DNA of 64,000 nt from the NCBI GenBank assembly GCA_965207535.1, contig CBDBMR010000016.1:310001-374000 (forward strand), given 5' to 3'. The first letter of the stretch is position 1; the number at the start of each line of letters is the position of its first letter. The notes below the pieces were generated by a model that did no database searches, had not been told where the DNA came from, and saw only the letters and a list, made by a program, of their open reading frames with translations. The translations under genes were made by a program, and so were the position numbers. The DNA comes from JAJDXO01 sp965207535 (lineage in GTDB: Bacteria > Pseudomonadota > Alphaproteobacteria > Rhodospirillales > UBA2165). Shown here piece after piece: positions 49,486 through 57,796 of the stretch.

Positions 49486-50475
49486 TCAGTCCAGCAACTG
49501 TTTGAACAGTCCGGGGTCCACGTTGCCGCCGGAGCCCACGAGCACGGCGGTGCGGCCATCGAGCTTTTCCTTACCGGATAGCAGAACGGCCAGGGGCGCG
49601 GCCCCGCTTGGCTCAAGGACGATCTTGAGATCGTAGAAGGCCGCGGCCACTGCGGCGCCGGCCTCGGCGTCGCTGACGCTGTAACCGGGAGCCAGACGGC
49701 TCTTGTTGACCTCGAAGGTGAGGGCGCCCGGAGTTTCCAGCAGCAGCGCATCGCAAATCGAAGGGCCGGGGGGCGTTATCTCGACGCGCTCGCCCGCCGC
49801 CAGGGACAGGGCGGTGTCGTCATATCCGTCCGGCTCCACCGTGTGGAGCGCAAGGTCGGGATAGGGCGCCTCGAGCGCCAACGCGCAGCCGCCGATCAGG
49901 CCGCCCCCGCTCGTCGGCACGATCATCAGATCGGGCTCGATGCCGAGCGCGGCCATCTGCTCCGCAACCTCCAGGCCGACGGTTGCCTGGCCCGCCATGA
50001 TCCAGGGATGATCGAAAGGCGGGACGAGGGCGCCGCCGGTCTCCTCGACGACGGCCCGCGCCACCTGCACCCGGTTGCCGTCCGAACGCTCGTAAAGCAC
50101 GACCTCGGCACCATCGGATCTGGTGTTGGCGATCTTGATTTCGGGCGCGTCCGACGGCATGACGATCGTAGCCGAGACCCCCAGCAGCCGTGCCGCCCGG
50201 GCCACGCCTTGGGCGTGATTGCCGGAGGAATAGGCGACCACGCCCTTGGCCTTTTCGCCATCCTCCAACCGGGAAAGAAAATTGTAGGCTCCGCGAAATT
50301 TGAACGAGCCGGTCCGCTGCAGGCACTCGGCCTTGAGCAGGACCCTGCCGCCCAGCCGATCGTTGAGACGGTCGGACTCCAGCAGCGGGGTGCGCACCGC
50401 CGCCCCGTCCAGGCGGCCGGCCGCGGCCATAATTTCGGCTCGCGTCGGCGGGGTGAAAGGCGGCGCGGGTATCAC
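49486..50475 (-). CDS. Threonine/serine dehydratase (PLP fold type II)
   Basis: A 329-residue PLP-dependent deaminase similar to catabolic threonine ammonia-lyase (TdcB) or serine racemase. The PLP lysine is in RTGSFKFRGAYNFLSRL. The substrate-binding segment is SSGNHAQGVARAARLLG, and the phosphate-binding glycine loop is TSGGGLIGGCALALE. No ACT regulatory domain follows, so the biosynthetic IlvA form is unlikely. Serine racemase or hydroxyaspartate dehydratase activity cannot be excluded. It ends one base past the bactofilin stop, convergently. Confidence 0.87.
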   Translation of the reverse strand: MIPAPPFTPPTRAEIMAAAGRLDGAAVRTPLLESDRLNDRLGGRVLLKAECLQRTGSFKFRGAYNFLSRLEDGEKAKGVVAYSSGNHAQGVARAARLLGVSATIVMPSDAPEIKIANTRSDGAEVVLYERSDGNRVQVARAVVEETGGALVPPFDHPWIMAGQATVGLEVAEQMAALGIEPDLMIVPTSGGGLIGGCALALEAPYPDLALHTVEPDGYDDTALSLAAGERVEITPPGPSICDALLLETPGALTFEVNKSRLAPGYSVSDAEAGAAVAAAFYDLKIVLEPSGAAPLAVLLSGKEKLDGRTAVLVGSGGNVDPGLFKQLLD

Positions 50476-50485
50476 ACGGACAGAC

Positions 50486-52450
50486 TCAACGACGGAGATC
50501 GTCTTCGGGATTGAACGCCAATTCCTCGTCCGTGAGACGGGCCCGATAGACGTGGAGGTTTTCCATCACCCGCTGGACGTAATTGCGGGTCTCGCCGAGG
50601 GGGATCATCTCCACCCAGTCGACGGGATCGACCGCGGGGTCGCCCGGGTCGCCGTTCTCGCGGACCCACCGCCGGACGCGGCCGGGCCCGGCGTTATAGG
50701 CCGCCAGGGCCAGGATGTAGGAACCGTCGAACGTCGCGATCATATCGGCCAGGTATTTCTGGCCGATATTCAGATTGTAGTCGATGTCGCGGGTCAGTTT
50801 GCTCCGCCGGTAAGGCACCGCCATCTGCCGGGCCACGCGCTGCGCCGTCGCCGGCATGAGCTGCATCAGGCCGCGCGCCCCCGCGCGGCTGACGGCCTCG
50901 TGGTTGAACGCGCTTTCCTGGCGGATCACGGCGTGTACCAGCGGATCTTCCAGGCCCGGGCGCAATTCTGCATCCAGGCGCGGGAATCCGGCTCCGGCGA
51001 GATTGACGCCTTCGCGGATGGCCTTTTTGGCCGCCAGCACTGCCAGGTCGCGGCGGCCGCGATCCCGTGCCAGTGTCGCCACCTGTACCCGCCAGCCCGG
51101 GGTTTGGCCGAGATCGTTCAATCTGCGGATGAACGGATCGATCTCACCCGGCAAGCCCGCTTCGGTCAGCCGATGCACGGCGACGACCAGCTCGTGATCC
51201 AGAAACCCGCCGTTCTCGACCACGTCCCGATGAGGCTCCGGCGGCATACGCAGATTGCCGTCGCCATAATGACGGGCGGCGGCAAGCTGGCCGTAATAGG
51301 TCATCGGATATTCGGCCGCCGTCCGGAACCAGAAACCGGCCCGCTTGCCGTCACCGAGTTCCTCGGCGGCACGGCCCGCCCAATAGGCCCCTCGCGCCCG
51401 GCTGATGGCGTAGTTGGCTTCACCATAGACGGCGGTGAAGTGCTCGAGCGCGGCGCCATGATCACCCAGGAAGCGCGTGGCAATCCATCCCGCCATCCAT
51501 TCGCCCTCGAGAAATCCCGCACCGGATGTCATCGAGTGGCTGCGCGCCATGTCGTAGGCCTCGGACATGTGGCCGGTCCTGATAGCCCGGCGGGCAAGGA
51601 TGGATTTTTCCCGCCACCACAGGTCGGGGCGGATCAAATCGTCCGGCGGATCGGCGAGCAGGGCGCGGGCATCCATATCGCGCCCCTTGCGGCGGCGCCA
51701 GCGAAGACGCTCATAAACCAGGCCCGGATGCCGCCGCAGTTCCGCCGGCACCCGGCGGATCGCGCTATCCACGCCGCCCCGCATGCGGCGAAGCGCTAAA
51801 CGGGCTTCGGCAAGCGCCCGATAATCCTTGTGAATCCGCCGATACATGCGGCGGGTCGGGTAGTAGCGGCCGGCCCAAAGCAGGCGATCCAGGCGATCCA
51901 AATGATCCTCGCGGGTCAGGTGGCGCCGAAACGCCCGGTAAAACTCACGTTCCTGCCGTGCGCCGAAATTGCCCTTGATCCAGGTTTCCCGGATGACCTG
52001 CCTCGCCTTGCCGGTTTGTTCCCGGCGCAGCAGCGAGGCGGCGAGCCGGGTGCCGCCTTCGGAGGTAATCGGCCGGTGATCCGAGAACCAGGCAATCACC
52101 GCTTCGTCGGGCGTGGAAGCGGTCATGGCTTCCTCCGCCCGGCGGCGCAGGATACGGGGCCGCGGCCAATCGGGATTGGCCTTGATGAAAGCGGCGATCT
52201 CGCCGAATTCGGCGCCTGAACCGGCGGCCGCGTAATACCGCCAACGGAATATTTTGGCGAGCAACGGGTCCGAGACGCCCTGGGCCGCCTTTTTCGCCTC
52301 GGGCCACCGCTGCCGCTCGGCGAGCTTGAACGCCTCTTTCGCCGCTTTGATTTCCTGGCGGGTCAGTTCATCGGCTTGAGCGCCGCCATGTAGCAGCGCG
52401 CCCGCGAGAACCGCGACACCGAAAGCCAGCCTCCGCAAGAGGGTCCCCAT
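50486..52450 (-). CDS. slt: Soluble lytic murein transglycosylase (Slt family)
   Basis: A 654-residue secreted Slt70-like enzyme that cuts peptidoglycan glycan strands to 1,6-anhydro-muropeptides. A signal peptide (LLRRLAFGVAVLAGALLHGG) follows the ATG chosen here; a longer frame would add 32 residues. Residues about 30-480 are helical superhelix repeats. The catalytic domain starts near 490: RQESAFNHEAVSRAGARGLM (catalytic Glu512), QLMPATAQRVA and ALAAYNAGPGRVRRW. It lies upstream of and divergent from dapA. Confidence 0.93.
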   Translation of the reverse strand: MGTLLRRLAFGVAVLAGALLHGGAQADELTRQEIKAAKEAFKLAERQRWPEAKKAAQGVSDPLLAKIFRWRYYAAAGSGAEFGEIAAFIKANPDWPRPRILRRRAEEAMTASTPDEAVIAWFSDHRPITSEGGTRLAASLLRREQTGKARQVIRETWIKGNFGARQEREFYRAFRRHLTREDHLDRLDRLLWAGRYYPTRRMYRRIHKDYRALAEARLALRRMRGGVDSAIRRVPAELRRHPGLVYERLRWRRRKGRDMDARALLADPPDDLIRPDLWWREKSILARRAIRTGHMSEAYDMARSHSMTSGAGFLEGEWMAGWIATRFLGDHGAALEHFTAVYGEANYAISRARGAYWAGRAAEELGDGKRAGFWFRTAAEYPMTYYGQLAAARHYGDGNLRMPPEPHRDVVENGGFLDHELVVAVHRLTEAGLPGEIDPFIRRLNDLGQTPGWRVQVATLARDRGRRDLAVLAAKKAIREGVNLAGAGFPRLDAELRPGLEDPLVHAVIRQESAFNHEAVSRAGARGLMQLMPATAQRVARQMAVPYRRSKLTRDIDYNLNIGQKYLADMIATFDGSYILALAAYNAGPGRVRRWVRENGDPGDPAVDPVDWVEMIPLGETRNYVQRVMENLHVYRARLTDEELAFNPEDDLRR

Positions 52451-52620
52451 TTTTGCCCAAGGTCGGGTCGATTCTATGGCTGCCGCCCCGGCCGGGCAAG
52501 CGGTCCATCCCATCGAACGCCGAATTGCCACACTCGGGCGCCGCATCCCGACGGCCGCGCTTGCTTGCTCCGCCGCCCGGCCGGGAGTATGTTCCGCCTG
52601 AAATCCTTAGGGAGAGCAAG

Positions 52621-53496
52621 ATGTTCGAGGGCTCAATCACGGCGCTGATCACGCCGTTCAAGAACGGCTCGGTGGACGAGGAGTCGTTTCGCAAAATCGT
52701 CAATTGGCAGATCGAAGAAGGGACCGAAGCCCTGGTGCCCTGCGGCACCACGGGCGAATCGCCGACCCTCAGCCACGAAGAACACCGCCGGGTGGTGGAA
52801 ATCTGCATCGAGGAGACGGCGGGCCGGGTTCCGGTGATCGCCGGAACGGGCTCCAACTCCACGGCGGAATGCATCGAGTTGACCCGGCATGCCAAGGAGG
52901 CCGGCGCCGACGCGGCGCTGATCGTCACGCCCTATTACAACAAGCCGACCCAGGCCGGACTCCACGCCCACTACAAGGCGGTGAACGACGCGGTAGACAT
53001 TCCGATTATCATCTACAACATTCCGCCCCGCAGCGTCATCGACATGACCGTCGAGACCATGGCCGAGCTGGCCAAGCTGCCCAATATCCGCGGCGTCAAG
53101 GACGCGACCAGCGATCTGAACCGGCCGATCCTGACGGCGCTGGCCGCCGGAGCCGATTTCATTCAACTGTCCGGCGAGGACGGGACCGCGGTGCCGTTTC
53201 TGGCCGCCGGCGGGCAGGGGTGCATCTCCGTCACCGCCAATATCGCGCCGCGCCAGTGCTATGAAATGCAGCGCGCATGGCGGGACGGCGACATCACCAA
53301 GACCCTGGCGATGCAATCCCGGCTGATGCCGGTCCACTCGGCGCTGTTCTGTGAATCGAGTCCGGGACCGGTGAAGTATGCCGCCGAACTGTTGGGCATC
53401 TGCGGCCGCGAGACCCGCCCGCCGCTGACCGAGATCGCCGACAGCAGCAAGGAAGCGGTCTCCGGCGCGCTCCGAAGCGCGGGCCTGCTGAATTAA
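52621..53496 (+). CDS. dapA: 4-hydroxy-tetrahydrodipicolinate synthase
   Basis: DapA condenses pyruvate with aspartate semialdehyde in lysine and diaminopimelate synthesis. The 291-residue TIM barrel begins MFEGSITALITPFKNGSVDE. It has the GTTGESPTLSHEEHRRVVE motif, the Tyr of the proton relay in IPIIIYNIPPRS, and the Schiff-base Lys in IRGVKDATSDLNR. The Thr pair (CGTTGES) is also present. I chose the ATG preceded by AGGGAGAGCAAG; the frame runs 168 bases further upstream without support. It feeds the peptidoglycan precursors used next to the transglycosylase and M23 genes. Confidence 0.97.
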   Translation: MFEGSITALITPFKNGSVDEESFRKIVNWQIEEGTEALVPCGTTGESPTLSHEEHRRVVEICIEETAGRVPVIAGTGSNSTAECIELTRHAKEAGADAALIVTPYYNKPTQAGLHAHYKAVNDAVDIPIIIYNIPPRSVIDMTVETMAELAKLPNIRGVKDATSDLNRPILTALAAGADFIQLSGEDGTAVPFLAAGGQGCISVTANIAPRQCYEMQRAWRDGDITKTLAMQSRLMPVHSALFCESSPGPVKYAAELLGICGRETRPPLTEIADSSKEAVSGALRSAGLLN

Positions 53497-53560
53497 GCGC
53501 CGCGCAACGGCGCTAAACCGGGTGCCCGGGCGATCGGGGACGCTGCGAGCCCTGTGAACC

Positions 53561-54055
53561 ATGGCCAGGAAACCCAAAGACACCGGAAATATCGCTGCCC
53601 GCAACCGCAAGGCGCGGCACGACTATTTCATCGAGGAGACCCTGGAGGCGGGAATCCAGCTGGTCGGCAGCGAGGTAAAATCGCTGCGCGAGGGCCGCGC
53701 CAGCATCGAGGAAAGCTATGCCGCCGACGAGGGCGGCGAGCTCTATCTAGTCAACGCGCATATTGCCGAATACCCGGCCGCGGTCGCGCCCCATGAGGTC
53801 CGCCGCCCTCGCAAGCTGTTGGTCCACAAGAAGGAATTGCGCCGGCTGACGGGTGCGGTGAGCCGCGAGGGCATGACCCTGGTGCCGCTCTTGATCTACT
53901 TCAACCGCCGCGGCATCGCCAAGGTCGAACTTGGCCTCGCCAAGGGCAAGCGGAAGTTCGAGAAGCGGGCGTCGATCAAGGAACGGGAATGGAAGCGGGA
54001 TCAGGCCCGGCTGATGCGGGGGCGCGGCCAAGGAAGAGGGGGATTCGATGAGTGA
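53561..54055 (+). CDS. smpB: SsrA-binding protein SmpB
   Basis: SmpB delivers tmRNA to stalled ribosomes for trans-translation. The 164-residue protein has the OB-fold core: NIAARNRKARHDYFIEETLE, GIQLVGSEVKSLREGRASIE and ESYA. It also has the C-terminal basic tail that folds in the decoding centre (WKRDQARLMRGRGQGRGGFDE). Size and motifs are normal. The tmRNA gene itself is not found in the window. Its end overlaps the next gene by eight bases. Confidence 0.97.
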   Translation: MARKPKDTGNIAARNRKARHDYFIEETLEAGIQLVGSEVKSLREGRASIEESYAADEGGELYLVNAHIAEYPAAVAPHEVRRPRKLLVHKKELRRLTGAVSREGMTLVPLLIYFNRRGIAKVELGLAKGKRKFEKRASIKEREWKRDQARLMRGRGQGRGGFDE

Positions 54056-54515
54056 CCGGAAATCCACCGGCCATTGGGAAAAATTGGGGGTCGATCCCCG
54101 GACGTTCACTACGCCCGAGCAGTTCAACGAATTCGGCAGGAACCATCTGCCGGAAACCGCGGGTGTGGAGATTACCCGCGTGGATACGGATCGCTTCGAG
54201 GGGCGGATGCCGGTCCGTCACGGATTGCTGGCGCCGAACGGCTTTCTCCATGCGGCCAGTGTAGTGGCGCTCGCCGATACGCTGACCGGCTACGCGACCA
54301 TCATCAGCCTGCCCGAGGGTGCGGCGAGCTTCACCACCGTCGAGCTCAAGTCCAATCACACGGGCACCGTGACCGAAGGCGTGGTCGCCGGCGCGGCGAC
54401 ACCGGTGCACCGGGGCCGCACCACCCAGGTTTGGGACTGCGTCGTGACGCCCGAAGGCAGCGATAAACCGATCGCTCATTTCCGCTGTACCCAGGCGATT
54501 CTTTGGCCGCGGTGA
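54048..54515 (+). CDS. PaaI-family hotdog thioesterase
   Basis: A 155-residue single hot-dog domain of the PaaI-like thioesterase group. Key features are MPVRHGLLAPNGFLHAASVV, the PaaI/4HBT region where the catalytic Asp lies in VALADTLTGYAT, and TVELKSNHTGTVTEGVVAGA. It is predicted to hydrolyse small acyl-CoAs such as aryl-acetyl-CoA, without firm substrate assignment. It overlaps smpB by eight bases and so is probably co-transcribed. Confidence 0.82.
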   Translation: MSDRKSTGHWEKLGVDPRTFTTPEQFNEFGRNHLPETAGVEITRVDTDRFEGRMPVRHGLLAPNGFLHAASVVALADTLTGYATIISLPEGAASFTTVELKSNHTGTVTEGVVAGAATPVHRGRTTQVWDCVVTPEGSDKPIAHFRCTQAILWPR

Positions 54516-54627
54516 CGACGAAATCCGTCACCGATCCGGCCTTGGCCTGGCGACGGATTCGCCGTTAGACTGCGTTTGACGACCGGAGCCCGCTATTTTG
54601 CAGGCCTGTCCCGCCAAGGAAATTTGG

Positions 54628-55713
54628 ATGCTCAATTCATTGAAATTTTTCAGTTTATTTTCCATAGCCGCGTCTTCGATGCTGTTCCTCGGCCTGTCCA
54701 GCCCGGCCCAGGCGCAAAACGGCATCAAGCTGATGAGCGCCGTCGAGGGCTGCAAGGAGCGGCGCCACTTCGTCGATGTTTCCGCCTTCAGCCACAACGG
54801 CCGCTACGAGAACCCGAGGCTCGAAGTGACGTGCGACGACGATTTCATCACCGTCCGCACCAACTCGATCATCAACTATGAATATGTGCAAATCACGCCC
54901 ACGGATATGGCGGTGCGCAACAAGACCTACCGCATTCCCCGCAAGCCGCGGCTTGCCGCCGGCGAGCGCGAGCGGGTGCCGCTGCTGGGCCCGATCGGGG
55001 TGGCGGTCAACGGCATCCCCATCTTCTCGGCCAACGAGTCGCCGAGACATAATTGGGGCGATCCCATGCCCCTCGGCATTCTCGATTTTTGCAACGGTCA
55101 CACGGCGCGCGGTTTCTATCACTATCACGCCCGGCCGAACTGCCTCGTGGTGGACAAGAACGGTTCCGTCGGCCAGGTCCTGGGCTACGCCTTCGACGGC
55201 TATCCCATCGTCAGCCCGTTCATCTGCATGGCCCGCAACTGCAAGGCCAAGATCAAGCTGCGCTCCAGCTATCGCCTGATCGACGGGACGCCCAATGCCA
55301 ACGCCTGGCAGGCCAATCGCTATGAGCCCGGCTACGGCGATCTCGACGAATGCAACGGCAAGAAGCTGCCGGGCGGCGGTTACGCCTATTTCTTCACCGA
55401 GAGGTTTCCCTATTCGCTGGCCTGCTATGCCGGCGAGCCGCAGATCGAAGGCAATGCCAACCCCCGCGCGCCCCGGGACGTGAGCGCCCGCGGCAACCGC
55501 CGGGGCGGCCCGGGCGGCGGGCCCCGTGGTGAGCGGCGGCGCGGACCCGGCGGGCCCGGCGGCTTCGGCCCGCCGCGCCGTAGGGGCGGCCGGCCCGATT
55601 TCGCCACACTCGGCGGACGGCCGGGGCAGGGCGGGCGCATCGAGCCCGATGACGGCGGCCGGGCGGGCCTCGAGAACCTCGCCAAAATCCTGAAGGGAGA
55701 GGGCGGCAACTGA
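54628..55713 (+). CDS. YHYH-domain secreted protein with an Arg/Gly-rich tail
   Basis: A 361-residue exported protein. The signal peptide (LNSLKFFSLFSIAASSMLFL) ends near AQAQNG. The middle is a YHYH domain: ARGFYHYHARPNCLVV gives the motif, with GYAFDGYPIV and the later GYGDLDECNGKKLPGGGYAY conserved around it. Several Cys pairs (EGCK, CDDD, FCNG, CMARNC) suggest disulfides. The C-terminal 90 residues are low complexity (RGNRRGGPGGGPRGERRRG), an RGG-like tail that is unusual for a secreted bacterial protein. Function is not known; YHYH proteins are suspected of binding metals through histidines. The ATG follows an AAGGAA ribosome-binding site. Confidence 0.8.
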   Translation: MLNSLKFFSLFSIAASSMLFLGLSSPAQAQNGIKLMSAVEGCKERRHFVDVSAFSHNGRYENPRLEVTCDDDFITVRTNSIINYEYVQITPTDMAVRNKTYRIPRKPRLAAGERERVPLLGPIGVAVNGIPIFSANESPRHNWGDPMPLGILDFCNGHTARGFYHYHARPNCLVVDKNGSVGQVLGYAFDGYPIVSPFICMARNCKAKIKLRSSYRLIDGTPNANAWQANRYEPGYGDLDECNGKKLPGGGYAYFFTERFPYSLACYAGEPQIEGNANPRAPRDVSARGNRRGGPGGGPRGERRRGPGGPGGFGPPRRRGGRPDFATLGGRPGQGGRIEPDDGGRAGLENLAKILKGEGGN

Positions 55714-56471
55714 AGCGTCTCGCCCCATTGATCGTGGCCGCCGGGCTATTGGTTCCGGCGGCAGCGGCCGCTCAGCAGGACCCGGACCCCGCCACCCCGG
55801 GTATCGTCATAAAATTGGCGTGGAAGGACCCGATATCGGACCTGAGCGGCGTCGAGTTCGACAGCGCGACAGGGCCGGTGCGTCTCGACAAGGCCGCGAT
55901 TACCAATTTCAGCGTCGCTTTGGTCCCGTGCGAGGAGACCTCCCGGAACACCTGGGCGCCGGCCGCGCTGCACGCTGTAATCGGCATCGGCCGTGCACGG
56001 GCCGGTCATGGCGGGACCCCGTCGCCATTTCAGTTGGTGCACTCGGCCGCCGAAACCATCGGCGTCGGTGAAACCTGGACCGTCGGCACCATCAATCTCC
56101 CGGACATCGAATACTGCGCCGCGCATTATCTGGTGGTGCGGGCGTTCAGCGGGTCCCGCGCCATCGCGACCCATCCGGAGGTGCGCGGCCTGACCTTGGC
56201 CCTCGACGGCAGCGTCCGTGACGGGGAAGGCAAATGGACCCGCTTTCGCCTCCTCACCCCCGAAGCCTATGGCCGGGTCATCCCGCTGACGACAAATGAA
56301 GGCAAACCGTTCCGCGGCCGTCTGCCGAATGGCGCCCGGCTCACGCTGATCCGGGATTATCGGTTTATTTTCCGGGAATTGGATGTTGCACGACGGGACG
56401 CCAAGACCGCCCGCCAAGTACTGCGCAACCTCATGGAACATACGGTGGCCAAGGTCTTCGTCGGCGGTTAG
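55710..56471 (+). CDS. Secreted protein of unknown function, probable CTG start
   Basis: The frame encodes 253 residues if it begins at the CTG whose last two bases are part of the previous TGA (CTGA). That start gives a classic signal peptide, MKRLAPLIVAAGLLVPAAAA, with a basic n-region. It is preceded by AGGGAGAGG six bases upstream. Starting at the in-frame TTG 18 bases later would remove the Lys-Arg, so CTG is favoured. The mature protein contains IEYCAAHYLVVRAF and ALVPCEETS, so two cysteines could pair. I recognise no family. It is coupled to the YHYH gene, so the two are probably functional partners. Confidence 0.68.
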   Translation: MKRLAPLIVAAGLLVPAAAAAQQDPDPATPGIVIKLAWKDPISDLSGVEFDSATGPVRLDKAAITNFSVALVPCEETSRNTWAPAALHAVIGIGRARAGHGGTPSPFQLVHSAAETIGVGETWTVGTINLPDIEYCAAHYLVVRAFSGSRAIATHPEVRGLTLALDGSVRDGEGKWTRFRLLTPEAYGRVIPLTTNEGKPFRGRLPNGARLTLIRDYRFIFRELDVARRDAKTARQVLRNLMEHTVAKVFVGG

Positions 56472-56534
56472 GCCGGGCCGCCCCTTCGGCCACCGCTGCA
56501 ATGCGCGTCATATAGCGGCGCGCTAACATTAATC

Positions 56535-56563
56535 TTGCATTCTAAAAACACACAAACTATATT
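56535..56563 (+). promoter_or_regulatory. Candidate promoter for the small-gene pair
   Basis: TTGCAT and TATATT are 17 bp apart, the -10 matching consensus at five of six positions. The 75 bases around it are very AT-rich against GC-rich flanks. The -10 ends 31 bases before the ATG of the 56-residue gene. Confidence 0.45.
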
Positions 56564-56594
56564 CACTAATTATAACACTAATAAGGAGACCAAT

Positions 56595-56765
56595 ATGTTC
56601 ATAATTCGTAAATTCACCCGGCTGTTTGACAACCGGCAGGCATCTCAATTTAGGCCTGATTTCTGGGATTCCAGCCTGCGAAAGGAGTGGCGTGAGGTCC
56701 GGAGTGGTGTCCAACGGACCGACCGGGACCGTTTGGTTGATACTTATCTGCATACTATCATATGA
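56595..56765 (+). CDS. Small protein of unknown function (56 aa)
   Basis: A 56-residue frame with an AAGGAGAC ribosome-binding site before its ATG, so it is likely translated. It opens with a short hydrophobic/basic stretch (MFIIRKFTRLFDN) and then has charged helix-like sequence (SSLRKEWREVRSGVQR). I cannot name it. It ends in a TGA that overlaps the next possible start (ATGA), so it is co-translated with the gene that follows. The AT-rich upstream region is unlike its surroundings. Confidence 0.55.
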   Translation: MFIIRKFTRLFDNRQASQFRPDFWDSSLRKEWREVRSGVQRTDRDRLVDTYLHTII

Positions 56766-57214
56766 TCACTAATCAGTTCACTAATACACAAAGGAATGCA
56801 AACTTGGGAATGCTCGACAAATATGAGACGTCGGATATCGACCGGACCCCGCAGCGGGATGGACTGTCCATCGCCAAGAAGAAACTGACCAGACGGTTGG
56901 AGTACCAAATCGCGCTGCTGCATGACCCGGACACCAAGGGCCCGCGCGGCCGCCCGGTAAGCCCGTGGTGGTTCGCCCACGAGGACGGGGAGATCTATAC
57001 CCACGTCCGCTTCGGCACCCGGCCCATGCAGTTTTCGGGCGGCAAGGCGTTTCGCGTCGGCGATGTCTCGGGCCTCGAGGCATTCTATCGCGACGTCATC
57101 GCCGCCATCGCCGCCGGCGAACTCGACCGGGAAATCGAAGCTGCCCGCAAAATCGGAATTCGCGGCCACCGCCGCCGGCACGGCCGCCGTCGCGGTCGTC
57201 GCCGCGGGGACTGA
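56762..57214 (+). CDS. Conserved small protein with Arg-rich tail (DUF6641-like)
   Basis: Up to 150 residues. The start could be the ATG overlapping the previous stop, or a TTG at 56804 with AAGGA eight bases upstream, which would remove 14 residues. The centre (VSPWWFAHEDGEIYTHVRFG) with GGKAFRVGDVSG and AIAAGELDREIEAARK recalls a small conserved domain I know as DUF6641; this is from memory and only moderately sure. The C-terminus is a remarkable basic tail of alternating Arg/His/Gly (GHRRRHGRRRGRRRGD), which would suit nucleic-acid binding. No enzymatic motif is seen. Confidence 0.6.
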   Translation: MITNQFTNTQRNANLGMLDKYETSDIDRTPQRDGLSIAKKKLTRRLEYQIALLHDPDTKGPRGRPVSPWWFAHEDGEIYTHVRFGTRPMQFSGGKAFRVGDVSGLEAFYRDVIAAIAAGELDREIEAARKIGIRGHRRRHGRRRGRRRGD

Positions 57215-57225
57215 CCTCAAGCAGC

Positions 57226-57708
57226 TCAGTGAAGATGCGGGCCCGAGAACAGGCCGCGGGTCTGCTGTTCCTTCCGCACCTCTTCGGGCCAGCGGCTTTT
57301 GATGAATGCCAGGATCGCCCAGATATCGGCGCTTTCCAGCTCATCCTCGAAGGACGGCATGGCGCTCTTGACGCCCGGCCGCGAAAACCGGACGCCGCCG
57401 AACAGCACCACCTCGAATAATTGCCGGTCCGAATGCTCCCAGGCGTGACCGGTCCCGTCCGCCGGCGGTGCGGGAAACGTCCCGTCGGCATTCCGGGTCT
57501 CCCAGTTGGGCTGTCCCTCCAGATTGGCTCCGTGACAGGCGGCGCAGTGCTCGCCGTATAGGACCTCGCCTCGGGCCACCAGAACCGGATCGTCGGGGTC
57601 TCCGCCGGCGCCGCTAACCATGGCGATCAGCCCGACCCCGCCGACGAACAGCACGAGATAGAGAACGGCGGCGAAGACGATCCAGGTGACGGCCCTGTCG
57701 GAAAGCAT
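57226..57708 (-). CDS. Membrane-anchored c-type cytochrome
   Basis: A 160-residue protein with one N-terminal transmembrane helix (IVFAAVLYLVLFVGGVGLIAM) and a class I cytochrome c domain outside. The heme motif is CAACHGANLEGQPNW, and the likely Met axial ligand is in SAMPSFEDELESADIW. The C-terminal helix AILAFIKSRWPEEVRKEQQ is typical. A role in an electron-transfer chain to an oxidase or nitrogen-oxide reductase is possible, but no partner is adjacent. It is upstream of no other minus-strand gene; the divergent terminator-containing gap separates it from the peptide-binding protein gene. Confidence 0.88.
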   Translation of the reverse strand: MLSDRAVTWIVFAAVLYLVLFVGGVGLIAMVSGAGGDPDDPVLVARGEVLYGEHCAACHGANLEGQPNWETRNADGTFPAPPADGTGHAWEHSDRQLFEVVLFGGVRFSRPGVKSAMPSFEDELESADIWAILAFIKSRWPEEVRKEQQTRGLFSGPHLH

Positions 57709-57747
57709 GCTTCATGCTGTCATCCGGTTCCACCACTGCCAAGCTGC

Positions 57748-57777
57748 AAAAAAAAACCGGCCCCGAAGGGCCGGTTT
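57748..57777 (-). terminator. Rho-independent terminator of the peptide-binding protein gene
   Basis: On the minus strand AAACCGGCCC-TTCG-GGGCCGGTTT forms a perfect 10-bp stem with a stable TTCG tetraloop. It is followed by a run of Ts (nine counting those of the stem). It lies 20 bases after the stop of the ABC substrate-binding protein gene, and is the clearest terminator in the window. Confidence 0.93.
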
Positions 57778-57796
57778 CCGTGGATTTTTTGGCGAA

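Noticed and set aside
54516..54627. A possible tmRNA gene next to smpB
   Set aside because: No tRNA-like acceptor end, tag-coding frame or pseudoknot pattern could be seen in the gap; it is also too short for the alphaproteobacterial two-piece form.
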